DNA of 64,000 nt from Salvia splendens (taxonomy: Eukaryota > Streptophyta > Magnoliopsida > Lamiales > Lamiaceae): assembly GCF_004379255.2 (NCBI RefSeq), contig NC_056033.1, positions 39,520,719 through 39,584,718 of the forward strand. The letters run 5' to 3'. Positions 21,926 through 37,159 of the stretch are shown here, in pieces. The notes below the pieces were generated by a model, which was not told where the DNA came from, made no database searches, and was given only the letters and a program-made list of their open reading frames with translations. Numbering within the stretch: position 1 is the stretch's first letter; each line of letters begins with the position of its first letter. Both the position numbers and the translations under genes were made by a program.

Positions 21926-23706
21926 CACCTCTTTATCACTAAAATTAATTTTAGCATAATAAACTTTTATATGCAAAAGATATTATATGCGTGGGAGACA
22001 TTCAAATAAAATCTCATTTTAATAAAAAAAATAAAGAAATATTTTTAGTTGTTCGATCCATAAAACTCTTACATCGAAATCACATTAAATGAATAAAGGT
22101 GAGTCTCTAAAATCTTTTTCTAAACCTATTTATATAGGATATATCTTTGTCAACTAAATTAAAGTGAGCAACAATGAACTTTTATACGCAAAAAGGTTAA
22201 TCCGGGAGTATTAGTATATAGCACTACTACTATAAGTGAAAGCTCATTTAATTTCAGAAAATAATTTTAGAAAAACAATTACACATCTTTATTTCCTGGG
22301 GCAACAGCCAACAGTGCTATTGGTGTATGCAGAAAATTTTTACAGACCTTTATTCTATAAGAGCTCTTACGCAAATATTCACACAAAATTAAAATAGCAA
22401 TAATTAAATGAATTTATCAAAATTAAATCAGAAGCTAAAGTCGGCTTCAATCAAAGATTATTTATAAAGTTCACTCATAGTTTAAAGACCATTTATGAAG
22501 TCTTAAATAAACGCTCGTTATGCTTCAAATGACACGAAGGGAGTATTTGGGTTTCTATTTTTCAACTTTCAATTACAATTACGATATTTATATAAAAATA
22601 TTACTGTATTTATTTGTAAATATCCAATATTTAAGGTGATTAAAAAGTTCATCACGAAGCATATGGCAGCATATTTAAAATATGACAGTCTATTATCGAA
22701 CTGATCAAATTCCAACAAATTCTATAACTAAAGAATAGTTAGAGTTGCACAAATCTCTATAAGTTGCACATTACCTATCCTATATACATAGAAAATCTCA
22801 ATGACATAAAAAAAATGAAAATATCACAAATTGACGAAATTGGATTTTAGCGACTTTTTATTTCAAGTTGTCACGCTTTCGTAAATGGGCCAGCTCTAGT
22901 TAACAAAAAGACTAATCCAAACCATCGAATTTCCTCAAAATATCACATTCTATCAGTAGTATTCATATTAAAATTTATACTTAAATCTTTTGTTATAATA
23001 TAATTTCACGTCTTTTTCTTTCTGACCATTAAGTTTGGCTGATTATGCAAAATGTCACAGGTCACTGTTTGATTCATTTTCTACTAACTGTTCGTTAGTG
23101 AAAAATAAACGGAGCATAGAGCAAACTAGTAATTTTTTGAGAAATAAATATAGTTATAATCGAAAAATTGGCAGGATCAAATTCCGACATATTAATTGGA
23201 GAAGAAACGTCTTACCGGCTAAACTGTATTGCATCGTCTACTTGCCTGTCAGTGAATACTTTACATCCCAAAGACTAGTAGCAACAAAATGTGTACAAAC
23301 AGAAAATTTTTTTTGCCAAAAGACTTGAAACATTTTTACACTCGAGAACAAATGAATCATAATCAGATGGGTAAACGCCTCAAATATATATGTATATTGT
23401 CGATGAAAAGAATACTCGGCAGGAACAACCACCGCCCACTGGTAACCACAAGTACGCAACCATCACCACCAGGCCGAAACGCAGAAGCTGGACCGGAAAA
23501 AAGAGCAGGAAAATCAGAAATGAAATACCTATAAATATATGTCGAAACTTGCTGAGAGATGTGGAATTCCCTAAGATAGTAAGACTCGCAACAATTGCAT
23601 TGTAAAGAAGAGAATTTGGTGTTTACCTCAACAACCGTGATACACACCCAGATTATAGGATGTAAGAACTCAAGGAGATCTGAACTGAAGTATGAGAAAT
23701 TGAATT
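21926..23706. other. AT-rich gene-free stretch downstream of FAM91A1
   Basis: No supportable gene or element is seen. The last few hundred bases before 23707 are presumably the 3' UTR of the FAM91A1 gene on the minus strand. Confidence 0.45.
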
Positions 23707-26700
23707 CTAAACTTTTTGTTTGACTGCCAAAGATGAAGATGCGGCCGATGCCTCAGCTATTAAGAAAACTGGTTGACGAGCTTGAAGGCAAGCACCAATC
23801 TCAAAAGGACGCAACTCAGTCCCATCAAATAGAAGGTTCACACCCGGAAGAGTTACTTCTTTGCTATCAGCATCCTCTGATTCACCTTTCCCAGTGTTAG
23901 TGACGGGTTCTTCCAAGGGCCTCACGCCAGCCTCATAAATTGGGCTTAGACAGTATGATCTACAATATAATGAAATTTGAATTAGTGAAGTAATAACATA
24001 TTAACATATGAATAGGTCTTCCTGTTCACAAGCTTCCTGTTCACAAGCCTAAATAACCTATCAATTCAAAGGAAAACAAAAAAGTAGATTATCCCTGAAT
24101 TTAGAATATATTTTGGATCCTTTGGTGGCCTATCGCACACCCAAACACTGAATTAGTATAAAGGATTTGTTAAAGCCACCCTTTTCATAAAGTTGGAGTA
24201 GAATTCTAATATGATATCAGAGCATGCCTAAGTTCGATGAGGATATTATTGCTCACGTTGTAGTTGCAGATGAGTCATACCTAGAAATAGAATTCACAAA
24301 TCAGAAAGAATACAGAAAATAGTGTGTTAGCTAGCTTTAACTGGATCACTTTTTCAATCAAGGGTTACCCTTCGAGTTAGATCAGAACTAGAGACCTGAA
24401 GAAGATCAAAAACAAGTTTACTAACTACAAAGCTCACATTACGGCTGAGCTCTAGTACTTATTTGCCACAAAACCAGAATAATCACCCAAACAGGCGAAG
24501 AAGTCCTACGTGATGAGGTCTGTCATGGGACCTTTCTACAAGTTCTGAAAATACTATAGATGATCAGAAACCAAATAGAGAAGATAGAGAGAAGAAAAAT
24601 AAATGTCAATTAAAGTTTGATTAGACCTGATATAGGAATACTTCTAAAAAACCACAAAAGCATTAGTCCTGACTAGCCAGGGCATAGCCAACGAAGACGC
24701 ACCTTAGAATGTTACCATCAAAACTCAAAACTTCGGTCCCAGAACGCTGCCTGCTAGCAATTTTTAGCCTTTGGTTCTCACTTAAGGCTCCTGAAATAGG
24801 AGAAGAAGGATCCGCAACTGGGTTCCATCTTCCACTAGCATAGTTCATTAATGGTCGAGATGATTCCCTTCCCTTAATGTGCTCTTTCTGGTAAAGAAGT
24901 CTTGCAGTAGGGCCTGTTGCTTGGTACTCAGCACAAACATAAAGCAACCTGCCTCTTAGGTCCTGCATTGCTTCATGATGCTCACCCAACAAATCTGTTT
25001 GAAGTAACTGCGAAGAAACCACTCGCTTACATATATTGTTGCATAATTTGGGGCTAAAAAGTGGGATACCGAATTCTGCACCCAGTACAACCCATTCATA
25101 CTTGTCTTTATCAACTGAACATGTTTCTGAGTATCTCTCATTAAATAGCCTGAGGAGGCGAATATAACCTATTGTCCACAAATTTATCTTTTTTGAGATA
25201 TCATGCAACAATATGTTTAACTTTGAACATTCCTCCCCACTTAGCCCCAGCTCCTCTCCAATACAAGCAATTGAACCATCACTGTTTTTCAAGGGCAATG
25301 GAACATCTAGTGTTACAACATCTCCTCGATCATCAAGATCATTCTTACTTAAAGGTTGAACCAACACAGCAGAGTATTTAAGAAGAGAATTCAAACAGTG
25401 TAAGAGTATGCGTCCTTTCACTAAATTCCCTTCGAATTTTCCACCCAGACCTCCAACTGTAGATCCATCCCATGACCATATAAGGGCTTTCTCGCAACCA
25501 GCTAATGGTGCAGGAAGTAATCTTAGACTCTGCCCCTTCATCAGAACAACGGAAAGAGGTCCACTGGAGAGAGCAGTATAGAGAACCAACTTCATCCAGG
25601 GTGTCATAGAAGAATGTGTTGGAGGACCAAAATGAATAGGGCCCTTCGATCCTGGCAAGACAGAAGAATGAGGAAGTGGAATCATGGACATGATAATGTC
25701 ATAGTCACGATGAAATAGACGATTCAATGTAGCTGGGGCCAGAGAAGCCAAGCTTTCACAGCGAAGTATATCTACTCGGTATTTCCTTCTTTTCTTTAAC
25801 TCTTTTATGGCAGTAAAACTTTCAACAGAATTGGAAATTTCATCAAACTTGGAACTAATACTTCGATTAGACTCCTCTGCAGAACTGGTTTCTTTAGATA
25901 AAGTAGTAGATAAATTATCATCATTACTAAATCCAATGAGAAGCTCAGCAGAACTATTATTGAACTCTGTTTTATTCACACCATAATTTTGAGAGCTGTC
26001 ACCCTGACAAGCATCAGTCGCCAAAGATGCGGTGTCCTCCTTGTTCATTCTCTGTTTTCCATCAGTAACAATCCCACCTGATGTTAGGCATTCAAGAATA
26101 CACCTGAGGCTGAAAGCATGATTAGCAAACTCCTGTAACTCTCCTTCAAATTTAGCACCCTCCAGAGTCATAAGATCATTGCAAAGGTCAGCCATGCTTG
26201 TGTGACCTAGTTTTCCAGCTTCATAAAGTGTCACGGCATGAGATTTCAGACCTATAATAAATAGAAATGTAAAGTCAGCTACAAATTAAAGCGATAATAA
26301 GGTAGATGACCATATTAGATGCAGGATGAGTTGCCTTTAAACAAGCAGAAGTGCAGTACAAGGTGCAAAACAGAACCCTCAAAAGGCAAGAGAAATGAAA
26401 GAAGCAACGAACAAGAGAGGACAATTTTAAGTCCATGTCCTGTCATTATAGCTAGTTCAGCAGCCTGAAAGAAATAAATATGATATGCCAATTCTGTTTC
26501 CCATCAATCACCAACCATGCATTTTGGAAGGTAACAGTAATACAACTACATTCATAGTCACATGACTCACATCTATTTAATTCCAAAATTATCCTCTTTG
26601 TTGGAGTTCACCAAAATAAGGATGTTGCTTGTAATATGTTATATTATGCCTATGAGACGTAGCTTTGCGAGAATTTTATTTCGAGATATGGCCTCTGAAA

Positions 26701-29700
26701 CCTAACCAACCAAGAGAGTTTGCGTAGAGAGGTTTATAATAAACCTAGCTGATCATAGCATTTAAATACAGGAGTTATTGTGTAAGGGACTTAGCTGATC
26801 TCGACGATAACTAACCTGTTATGATACCAATACACTGAGAATAAAATGTGCTCTATCCTGATGTTCATCCACCAAAAAGCTGTATACAACATAGAAATTT
26901 CCCCCAATGTGTTTATTGTCTCTATTTTTCCTTGTCTAATTTTTCTTTCCAGCCATTGCCACGAATAGTCAGCTTTTGGATACTTGATCCCCCAAAACAT
27001 GAGACGAATGGTAAGAAATTTTAGTGGAAAAACTTGAGAAAGCTCATCAAGATCAAGTACAAGGACCTAATCCATCTTGGACTCTCCCAAGAAGTGTAAA
27101 ACCCCAACAGAGAGCCCTACTCTCAACTGCGATTACAAGCACAATGTTGTTTTGAAATGACACGTATTCAAGATTCTGTATAAAGTTACATTATGATGAA
27201 ATTTCTATGTTTAGTAAAATGTGACACCAGACATGGCAGATTCACTGAAAAACATATGTATTTGGAGAATGGTTAGAAATAGAGATAGACCTGGAGAAAC
27301 AGATCCCATCATAAGATATGATGTTATATTAGCATCGACAACAAAAGCTACACGAGAACAGTCAGCAGCAGGTCTAGAATTTTCTGTCCATAATACATCT
27401 CCTGGTTGAGGACCGCTGCCATCACCAAGTAAATTTTCAGAGCCCATATTACCATGAGAACCTCCTTCTTCATCACTGAGAATACTTCTAGGAGATCCAG
27501 ACAAATAAGAGTCCTGAAGAATGGAGGCGGGGTCAATAAGTTTCACTGCCCATCCCAGTCGACAAGCAAAAGATGCAGCAGCCTGTAGCTGAGTGATATC
27601 AGCTTGCAGAGTCAATGCCAATTCAGCAACAGTTGAATTTTCGCTTGACACCACAAACACAGCATATAGCAACCTGCTTACACCACCAGCATTATTTATA
27701 TGTGAAATCATTTACACTTGAAAGCTTCAATCCATAAAGGCATAGAAGATCGATAATTCTTACTCTTCAATCGGATCTTCATATGACTGCTCCCTGTTTG
27801 AAACAAATCCTTCAAGCCTTGAAACTGTAAGAAACATAAATAAGAAAAAAAGAAAATAATTAACTCTCTAAGTTTATATGTTTTACATATAAGCACAGGA
27901 TCACATACACTATTTTGCAAATTGATCACCCTTGTTTTATCTAGCATTTCTGCTGCCTTGTTGATGTCATCTATTTACATTCCTTCTCAATATAACAAAA
28001 ACAATAACTTTCCAATATTTCACACGCTGAGTTTGACAGCAATTCTGTCACTTGTACCAACTACAATCACCTAGTTCAATGAGAGGTCTACATCTACTTA
28101 TCTTCTAATGTCATTATGTTACTCTGCGATGCCTTACTGCTATTTTTATAAGATAATCCTTCTCAAGTGAAACGTTGAAATTTTTGGTGTGTGATAGGTT
28201 TCAAGGATATAAGGTCGTCCAAACAGTTTAAGAAATTGAAGGCATTTCCTCAAAATAAGTTTGGATCAGCAGAACAGGACAATTGTGATGATACAAACAA
28301 GTAACTTTTTATTATCTCGCCCATCTCATTTTTCTCAAGGTTCAACATAATTCCACCATAAGTGCTACTATGTAGTCTTTTTAAAACCAAATGTGACAGA
28401 GAACTAGCAAATCATCAGTAGCACGCTGCTGAAACTAAAGATTACCATGTAAACATTAAGCAAATACTTTTCTTTTAAGGGTCAGGTACAAGTTTGGACA
28501 TATAAATCCAAAATCAATTCTCAATTTTTTTGTATATATACTTTCACCAAACAATGTTGATGAAATTGATGACAATGTTTTATGCGATTTCATTTGAAAG
28601 AAACAGCTAAGTGTGGAAGATTAGAGAATAGAGAGATCAAATCAATAGGTTTACGTCAGTACTAAAATGATAGTGGACAACTACACATTCTTTCTCCATA
28701 ACTCTTCGTAATTTCTGTGAGAGGAATATTCAAATTTCATTTCATCTAAAAAGTTACTAACTAGATACTCAAAATAGTACCTTTGAATCGGTCATCAGGA
28801 TAAACAAGAACATCAAAGTACACGAGCCCACGGCGATATAGACCCTTAATAATTTCAGGGTCAAAAAGGATAAAAGAATTGGCTTCCTCCTTACAGATTT
28901 TATCAATTGTTTCCGTTTCTTCTTCAGATAGTTTCTATACAAGAGGTGGAGCAAAGAGTTAGTGTCAGTTGGACTTTTACCTGAAATATGCATTTGGGAG
29001 TCAATTTAATTAAAAGGCAATTAACCTTGAATTCTTCCAAAGTAAAGTTCACAAGAGAAACTCCCCACCATGGCTCAATCACAAAGTCCACAGGTTCTGT
29101 GGGCAAGAGTTCTTTTGCTATTGACTTGTTCAGCTTCCACATAATTTTCTGAAAGGCTCCAACAAAATTAAACTCTAGTTAGATGGACAGATAATCATTT
29201 TATATGGTACTCCATGAGGAACATCAAATATTGCTGCAAGTGGAAGTTTTAAAAGTGCCAAGGGTGGGTTTTAACTATGAGGGTGGTAGTGCTTGGCATA
29301 CCAATTCCATCAATCACCCGTCAGAATCATGAACATAATTCACTTCAGCATTGTGGGATTTTGGCAAGGGCCGGTTTTATACAAAGAGTGAGCACAAAGA
29401 AATTTAATTTTCAGTACCTTATGAAGTTGAAAAAAGAAAACATTACCTAACTAATGGTTTCAAAAAATAAAATTACAGATACCGTCTAAATGCCTCACTT
29501 GCTTAATTTATCCATGGTACTATCTATTTCAAATAAGTTTCATGACAATGAAACAATAAGAATTCTAATGAACTGTATTTGAAAGCATTGTTATCATTAA
29601 CATGATGCACGGACAGGATATGCTGTCACTAAATCCTACCTTAGATCTACACTTGTTCATGATGTCAATGAATTCATTTCTTCCAATCCCTGTGATCCGC

Positions 29701-32596
29701 AAGGCATCTGCTGCGCTAAAATTGGGGATGCTGTCATAGGGTTGTTCTGCAAACATTTGTAGATGAGTTATAAATACCACAAAACCGAATCAGCTGATAT
29801 AATCATATAGATTGATAGAAGTGATCAAGTGAAATAAAGTTTGAGTAAATTATGGCCCCTACATTCTTCAAAGGACAATAATTTTGATTAATGTATATGT
29901 ATCGTAACCGACAATCTTATTCAATTCTATCAACCATCCTTTAGAAATTATAAGACTAGCCCAGAATTTATTATGTTGCTTATGTTTCTTCCCACTAGTA
30001 TTCAAACAGGTTTTGCATCTGAAAGTCCACATTACTGCCAGCAGTATCTCAGGCTTGCTTCACTGTATTCAATTTTCACCTCTTTGCTCTCTTGAGTTGG
30101 CTTTAACTGGAGCTTCCATTAACTCTATTAAAATCATTACTATGACGCTGTTAACTTTGCTCAGTATCATTACTAATGAAGCATTTGCAATGTGCAATGC
30201 ATCTATAATAAATAATTTTGCAAAGTGTAATTGGTGTATGTATTAGTGAGTTTCATTATGCACTGATAAAAGGACAACATCATTATGCACTGATAACATC
30301 AGTAAAGGACAACAATGAAATCTGATATCACTAGTATTAACATCATCCATAGAAACAAACTGAAGATTGCAGGGTCAAAGAATTAGTGAATCAAGAGTAT
30401 AAGAGGGCAAACTGACTCCTTCAGGCTTTAGGTACTAAAAGTGGGGACCTAGCTAATTTGCTGCTATATATGTAATTTCAAGCAACGAGTGTGTCATACT
30501 AGCAAGTGTAATTCCAACAAAGAAGAAAAGCAAATAGTACATCAAGGAAATTGTTTGTACCATTTTTCATCACTTCAAATAAGATGTCACAGTAATATTT
30601 GAAAGGAGAAACCCTCATAACACGGCAAATGTACTCCGCAAGATGGTAGGGAAACAGCTGCAAAAACAATCACCAAGTTACTTGTAAGTTTAATTATCTT
30701 TAGTATTTTACAGGAAGGGGATAAGAGGTAGGAAAACAGAGTTAACAATCTATAAAAAAAATAAGTACATGAGCGAGGAATTTCAAACAGATCAAAATGA
30801 TACTAAAGTATTGAAATGAAAAAGTGATGAATGTGTAGTGAGAATAAGTGTTACATTTAAAACAGATGGGACACCACACCTCCTTTAAAGTAAGACTAGA
30901 GGAATGAAAACCTATTGGATTCAATAATTGGAATTTATATTTGTTTCATATCCTAGCCCAACAGTGGCACAAAGATATCGTCAAGTAATTAACAGGAGGC
31001 ATCCAAACTTTTGTCCTGGACTACAGTAGTAAAATAAACATGAGACGGCCTGAGTTTATAAAAACAATCTTTCTCTCTTCCAAAATCCAAGTTTTGTTTC
31101 ACTAGAGAATGACATTCCCCCTTCTAAGGATATCTGTAGGCTGTAGCATATATCTTGTTACTAGTACATACTAAGTTGTACTGTTTGATTACGCTCCTTA
31201 CTCCATTTATGTTCACAATTCGGTGGCTTCATTGCTCGACAGCATAACCAATAGCTTACATTTTTCAGCATCAAGCACAGTTCAAACTGAAAATTAGTTA
31301 TGGTAACTAATTTACCATGAAATCTAAAAACTATAGCACAATGAATGAATGGAGACAGAGGTTTTTCATGAAACACACCGCTAGGTTTCGCCGTAGATAA
31401 CGCATCATTTCCTCATAGTATTCACCTTCTTTGCACACTTTGCGAGCAAAACAAGTGTTCCAGAGAAGTCTTTTCTTGATGCAGTGATCAACTATCCTGC
31501 ATGACAAAATGGACCAAATGATATATGATAACTTTCCAGCAAACTCTTTACAGAAGAGGTTCACAATACTACAGTATAAGCAAAAGCAATAAGTTAATAT
31601 AGATGTCATGCATCAATTAAATTATTCTTTTGACACTTGATTATCACTGAGCTATATTAAGTAATCTTGCATTTCTGAATCTAAAATCTCAATCTTGGCA
31701 CAAGAAATCAGAAGAACAAACACTCCTGAACATTCTAACGCCCAACTACTGTTCTATTAACCTCCCTAAAAGTGCACGCATATCTATGTCTCACATTCTA
31801 TAAGATTAAAGGAAAAAGGGAGTGAAACTTCCATCATACAGAAGGATGAGATCAAGATCGTTAGGTACAACAAAAGAAGAAGCTGTCCATTATGAATATG
31901 TGATATTTAGAAGTTAGTCTTGTTTATTGTTTATTTATTTCTAGTTTAGAACTATAAATATAAGTCGAAGGGTTCTGAAACAATAATACTCAAGAATCAA
32001 AATTTATAATGTTATTTTCATTTTCCAGCAGAATCATCTTTAGAATTTGTGAAATGAGATCTAAAATTAATAGTAATCTAAAAGTACATCCAACCAATGA
32101 GTGAAATTAAACAGCCTTTGATTCAGAGTGCATATCAGATGAAAGCCAGGCCTCTTTTGCACAAGTTCAATATGTTGTATTTCAGAATCATGCCAAAAAC
32201 CAAATAACAAAGTATATGAACTTGTCGGCCAGTTCTAAATCGGATAGAACACAGAAAACTGCACATGGAACAAAAAATTCAAGCGGGAAACAGGTGGAAT
32301 GCGGATATGAGTTGGTCGAACAGCATCAACAGATTTCTAGTTTTTAACTGATACACACAAAATCTAAACTGGTCAACATAACTCGACTGCACCAGCAAAG
32401 CAAAATTGTCGCCGAAAGAAAATTACCAACTAACGAGGGGGAAAAGGAAGCACATAAGAAAATCGAACCTGCGATGCCATTCTTCCTTGGAATTCAAGGT
32501 GGATTGAAGGCGCTTCGGCAGGCTCTCCCAGGGGCATTGTTCTGTAATTGCTTTTATTATCAACTGTTCCTCTACTGTCGCCGGCTGACGCTGCAT
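23707..32596 (-). CDS. FAM91A1: FAM91A1 homologue, vesicle-tethering adaptor
   Basis: Ten exons on the minus strand (32596-32469, 31496-31379, 30657-30561, 29746-29640, 29148-29026, 28934-28781, 27824-27764, 27673-27291, 26251-24703, 23959-23707) join in frame to 990 residues. The N-terminal FAM91 domain shows [37 protein letters not shown] and [17 protein letters not shown]. The C-terminal FAM91 domain starts near [19 protein letters not shown]. In animals FAM91A1 works with TBC1D23 and WDR11 to capture endosome-derived vesicles at the trans-Golgi; a similar role in plants is inference. A Ser-rich linker separates the conserved blocks, and the long ninth exon holds most of the C-terminal half. 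No lesion was found. The gene is divergent from TL29, with 914 bp between the start codons. Confidence 0.93.
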
Positions 32597-33510
32597 TGTA
32601 TGGTCACCAAAATCTCTGCGAAATTACTGAAGTCAACTACTGATTCAGATATTTTACACCAAAATCAAAATGAAAATGAATCGCAAATGACGGGGAACTG
32701 TGCGGACCTGTGAACTGAAGTCGATGAATCAGAGGCGAGAAGCGGGATCGAGCTAGGGATTGAAATCTGGCAATGAATGTAGAAGAATTGGGGCGAAGGA
32801 GAGGCAAGCAACGACTGATTTTGAGCTGCTGCGACTGCGACGAGGATCAAAATACAGTCATCAAACTCAGATTTGCTGTTGCGCGTATCTTTCTTTTTTC
32901 ATTTTTCTTTTTTTGAATAAACAATATTCATTTCCTTTAAAATAATAGTCCATTCCTCACAAAAAATATTGACAATTTTTTGGACATGAATTAATACCAA
33001 ATCATGTGGCAAGTAAAAAATTATGTACTACTTTTATTCTTCTAGTGTGGTTATGTTGAGTGGTAAAAATATCAGAATATTGTATAAATTAGAAATAAAT
33101 TGTGACAACACTGACATTTATATTATTGCATATTGCAATAATATGTGATAACATAGTATACAAAAAAAGGAAATAAATAAATATTCGTGTGCATATTTTT
33201 ATATGCATATAAACAGCATACATATAAATTGTTTTATAAGACTATATTTAAAACTGATATAAAAAAATTAAAGTTGTGATAAATAAAAAATTGTTGAATT
33301 TTTAGGTTAATATATTTCTTCTTAGTTTTTTAATCTTTGCTTAAAAAGTGGTTAAGTGAAGATTAATCCACGGTGGATAGAGAAAAGGATAACGCAATAT
33401 GAAGATCGCCACACAAACTATGCAAACACAGGCACAGCACCTCCTCTCTCCTCTCTTCTACACTCACACACACACACACACTAACTCACTCTAAAGAGAG
33501 AGAGAGAGCG
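32597..33510. promoter_or_regulatory. Divergent promoter region between FAM91A1 and TL29
   Basis: This spacer must hold both promoters. Close to TL29 there is a pyrimidine-rich tract, a (CA)n run and a (GA)n run (about 33437-33508), a common arrangement in plant 5' leaders. The middle part (32930-33350) is strongly AT-rich. No gene lies here. Confidence 0.55.
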
Positions 33511-36410
33511 ATGGCAATGGTCTCCTTCATTTCTACAGTTCCTTCACTGGTGTCGATGGCTCCATCGCCGTCCACCTCAGCACCCATGCCCACTGCTAGA
33601 TACTTCCACTCTGTAAGTCCACGATTCGATTATGTCATATACGATCTCAATCTGATCACAATTCATCAATGTCAGGGAACTGTGAATTGCAAATTAGAAG
33701 GTGATTGTGGCGACGAGGAACGCTTCTCGCGCCGGCGCGTTTTGCATTGCATCGGTGCTGCAACCATTGGCATCGTCAGCCTTTTCGCTCTTCAATCTCA
33801 TAATGCTGCTCATTTCGCACAATATTTTCTGATCTTTGTCTGCAATTGCCCTCTCTGTGTTAATACATTATACTATCTATTTATTCGTTGTGAAAAATTA
33901 CATGTGCATTGAGTAGTGGTAGCTGGAATGAGATAGCATTTGCTATTGAGGATTATTTCTATGGTTTGGGATAGCTTACTTGATTCATATTCCAGTTGAA
34001 AGGGAAATTGTAAACACTCTCTTAAAAGATTATATGTGTTGCAAGTGTAGCTCAAAAAATTTGAGAAACATGATGACATACTCCAAGTGGTAGTTTATTT
34101 CGAAGATTTTCGTATCAGTGGGAAGATTAATGTAAAAGTATGGTCACGATACTTGTGAATTCATCCATGAAGCAAGTAATTCAAGTGCACCAAATGAAAA
34201 GTAGTTTTGCTCCTCTTTCGATATGATAGTAAATGTTTGTAGGATTGATATGATCATGAATTTGTCAGTTGACTCTTCCCAGGACTTGATAGCAAGATCC
34301 AGCTCATTAATTGAAGTGGCAAATGCTGCAGACTTGATACAACGCAGACAACGTTCAGAATTCCAGTGTAAGAAGATTTATAGGAAAAATTGGAAATTCT
34401 TCTTATTCATGCGTCTTAGTTATCCGCTTGCTATTTTACAGCAAAAGTCAAGGACGTTCTTTATAGGGCACTGAAGGTAAGAGATAATGCAGCAGCAGAA
34501 TTTTCCTTTTTGTAGCAAGCTGAAGATAATATGGCTATCTTAGCATCTTACTTGAACATTTCTTAGTTATATATGTCGATTTCCATGCAGGGAAACCAAG
34601 ATCTCGTCCCCTCGGTCTTAACTTTGGCACTCAATGATGCTGTAACTTATGATAAGGTCTGTTATATCTTGTCTGTTACATATAAATATTTGGAAAATTT
34701 AAAACTTCAATTTACAGGCAACAAAAACTGGCGGCCCCAATGGATCAATACGGCTTAGGTAAACTTATATACCTTTGGCATTACGCATGAAAGCAGACTG
34801 TAAGAATATGAGGCACTGCATTGCACAACTGTAGTTCACAAGATTATCGAAGACCTCAAAATGACAAATGCACTTTGCAACTTGGAACAAAACTCTTGTT
34901 TAACGATAATCTGAAACACTTGGCACCAATTTGATGTTGATCACGTTTTGTACTTTCATGAGCATGGAGCTTAAACTCACCTTGACGTTTCTTTGTCTAT
35001 TTTTATGTTTTTACTTTCTTTCTGAAGCTCAGAGATTAGCAGACCAGAAAATAAAAACCTTGCTGCAGCTTTAAGTTTGTTGGAGGAGGCAAAGAAGGAA
35101 ATAGACTCGGACTCCAAAGGAGGACCTATATCATATGCAGATCTCATCCAATTAGGAGGTTAAGTCATGAATTAATTATGATTATGCTTCAATAACTGAA
35201 ACACGAGATACGGAAACATTCTGCATTATTACATCTCTTGAACTAGAACAGTAAAACTGAATAGGGCAGTCCACTTAAAGAAATATGACTGCAATTAAGT
35301 TATTAAAAGGACTCAGATCGCCTTAAACGATGTATTTTGCTCGTTTGCTGTGTTTCCTGTGACTGAAATAGCGAATGTGAGATTATCCATCTGTCTTTCA
35401 ATGCAGCTCAAAGTGCAGTTAAATCCACCTTTCTTGCTTCAGCCATTCGGAAATGTGGCGGGAATGAAGAAAAAGGATCATTACTGTATAGTGCATATGG
35501 TTCGAGTGGGCAGGTTGGTTCAGTGTTGGCCATGTTTCACCATTCAATTTTCGATGATGACTCTTCAAATATTCCATGAGTCAATTGTACTACTCCTCAA
35601 CAAGAAATCCAGAATTAGCAATTGAAAGATTTTCCTCTGGTTTCTGTTATCTCAAAACAAATACTAATACTTCACAATTCAGTTGATTATTGCAATCCAA
35701 GTATAGGTATCTAGTTGATAATGTAGTGATACAACAACTTTGTGCATGTAGTTATATATTTATAAGCATGGAGTTAATATATGGGAATCTAATGATTTGT
35801 AAACTTTTTTTGTATTTATGTAGTGGGGACTGTTTGATAAGCAGTTTGGGAGATCAGATGCTGAAGAAGCAGATCCAGAAGGAAGGGTCCCTCAATGGGA
35901 GAAAGCCTCTGTTGAGGAAATAAAGAATAAATTCATTGCTCTCGGCTTTGGCCCTCGCCAGGTGAATTACAAGATCATATGCTGCAACTATGTAATCTCT
36001 ATCGAATTTCTAGCTTGTTCCATCTATCTAAACTTCAAATTATATTGTCTCGTGTTTCAGGTGGCCGTGATGTCAGCATTCTTTGGTCCTGACCAACTTG
36101 CTACTGAGGCCCTACTTGCAGCTGATCCACAAGTACAGCCGTGGGTCCAGAAATACCAGCGTAGCCGTGAAACAGTATCACAAACAGATTATGAGGTCAG
36201 TGTAGTTCGTTTTTGATATAGCTAATAACATAATCACTTCGATCATCACAACAACAAAATATCTCAATTTATAGAGCTGATCAAGTGGTTATTTATCAGG
36301 TGGACCTCATCACCACTCTGACGAAGTTGAGTTCGTTGGGCCAGCAAATCAACTACGAAGCTTATTCATATGCCTTACCGAAAGTCGATTTCAGCAAACT
36401 CAAATTATAG
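33511..36410 (+). CDS. TL29: Thylakoid lumenal 29 kDa protein TL29 (ascorbate peroxidase-like, APX4)
   Basis: Eleven exons (33511-33612, 33676-33774, 34283-34367, 34442-34476, 34591-34656, 34718-34758, 35028-35158, 35407-35513, 35824-35961, 36061-36195, 36300-36410) join in frame to 349 residues. The N-terminus is a Ser/Pro-rich transit peptide. A second, lumen-targeting signal has Arg residues at 53-55 followed by a hydrophobic stretch (VLHCIGAATIGI), consistent with Tat-pathway import. The mature part has the class I peroxidase fold (RRQRSEFQ, GGPISYADLIQL, SETVSQTDYEVDLIT-like end). TL29 is associated with photosystem II in the lumen. From family knowledge it lacks haem-peroxidase activity. 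The end of exon 2 (donor at GTCAGC) is the least certain splice site; all phases agree. Confidence 0.92.
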
Positions 36411-37159
36411 GCCTCATCGTTCGGCTGTCTCGTGAAGTATTATATTAGAGTACAATATCTGCAGCGTATGGTTTTTCATGCTTCAAAATGGCAACATATC
36501 AGATGTAGAATCTATTGAGAATAAACTACATGTACCATGAATCCATGATGTTTTTGGTGTAAATGAATGATTTTTAAAAAAAAAACTAAGTCCTTTTTGA
36601 CGTTGCGTATGGCAATTATTTTCACATCGTTCGGGTTCTATACCGGTTAAATTAAAGAATGGAGTACTTAATTTACTTATATGTCAAGTACCAAAAATAT
36701 CAATTATTCATATGTTGAGAAATAAAATAACACGAAAATCTGGATGAATACACAATTTTAATGTCGATACACAATTGAGTGGTTGGAGTCTTACATAATT
36801 GTAAACCACAACCAAACCGTAGCAGCTTATCAATACATTAGGGTCATCGATTAGAATCGTACATATAAATTGAATCCAACATTGCAAATAATTGTATAAA
36901 TAGAAACAAAAATTGGGAAGGTTAGCTTCCTTTCATCTTTCGAACTGTAAATGAATATACATTATACCAAACAGGATCGACAAGCATTAACAATAATTGA
37001 AAAAACTTGCCAAAAAAAGTTGGGAACGAAGCAATATTGCACTGTACAAAATATCGACATTTTATCCAAAAGCAGCTTTCTAATTAATCTTAAGAATCAT
37101 GTCCTTTTTGGCACACAATATTTTCTATACAATAGCGTCGACTTGGCCTCATCGCCAAC
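36411..37159. other. Convergent 3' ends of TL29 and UPL
   Basis: This non-coding AT-rich spacer lies between the TL29 stop (+) and the UPL stop (-) and must hold both 3' UTRs. Nothing else is visible. Confidence 0.5.
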
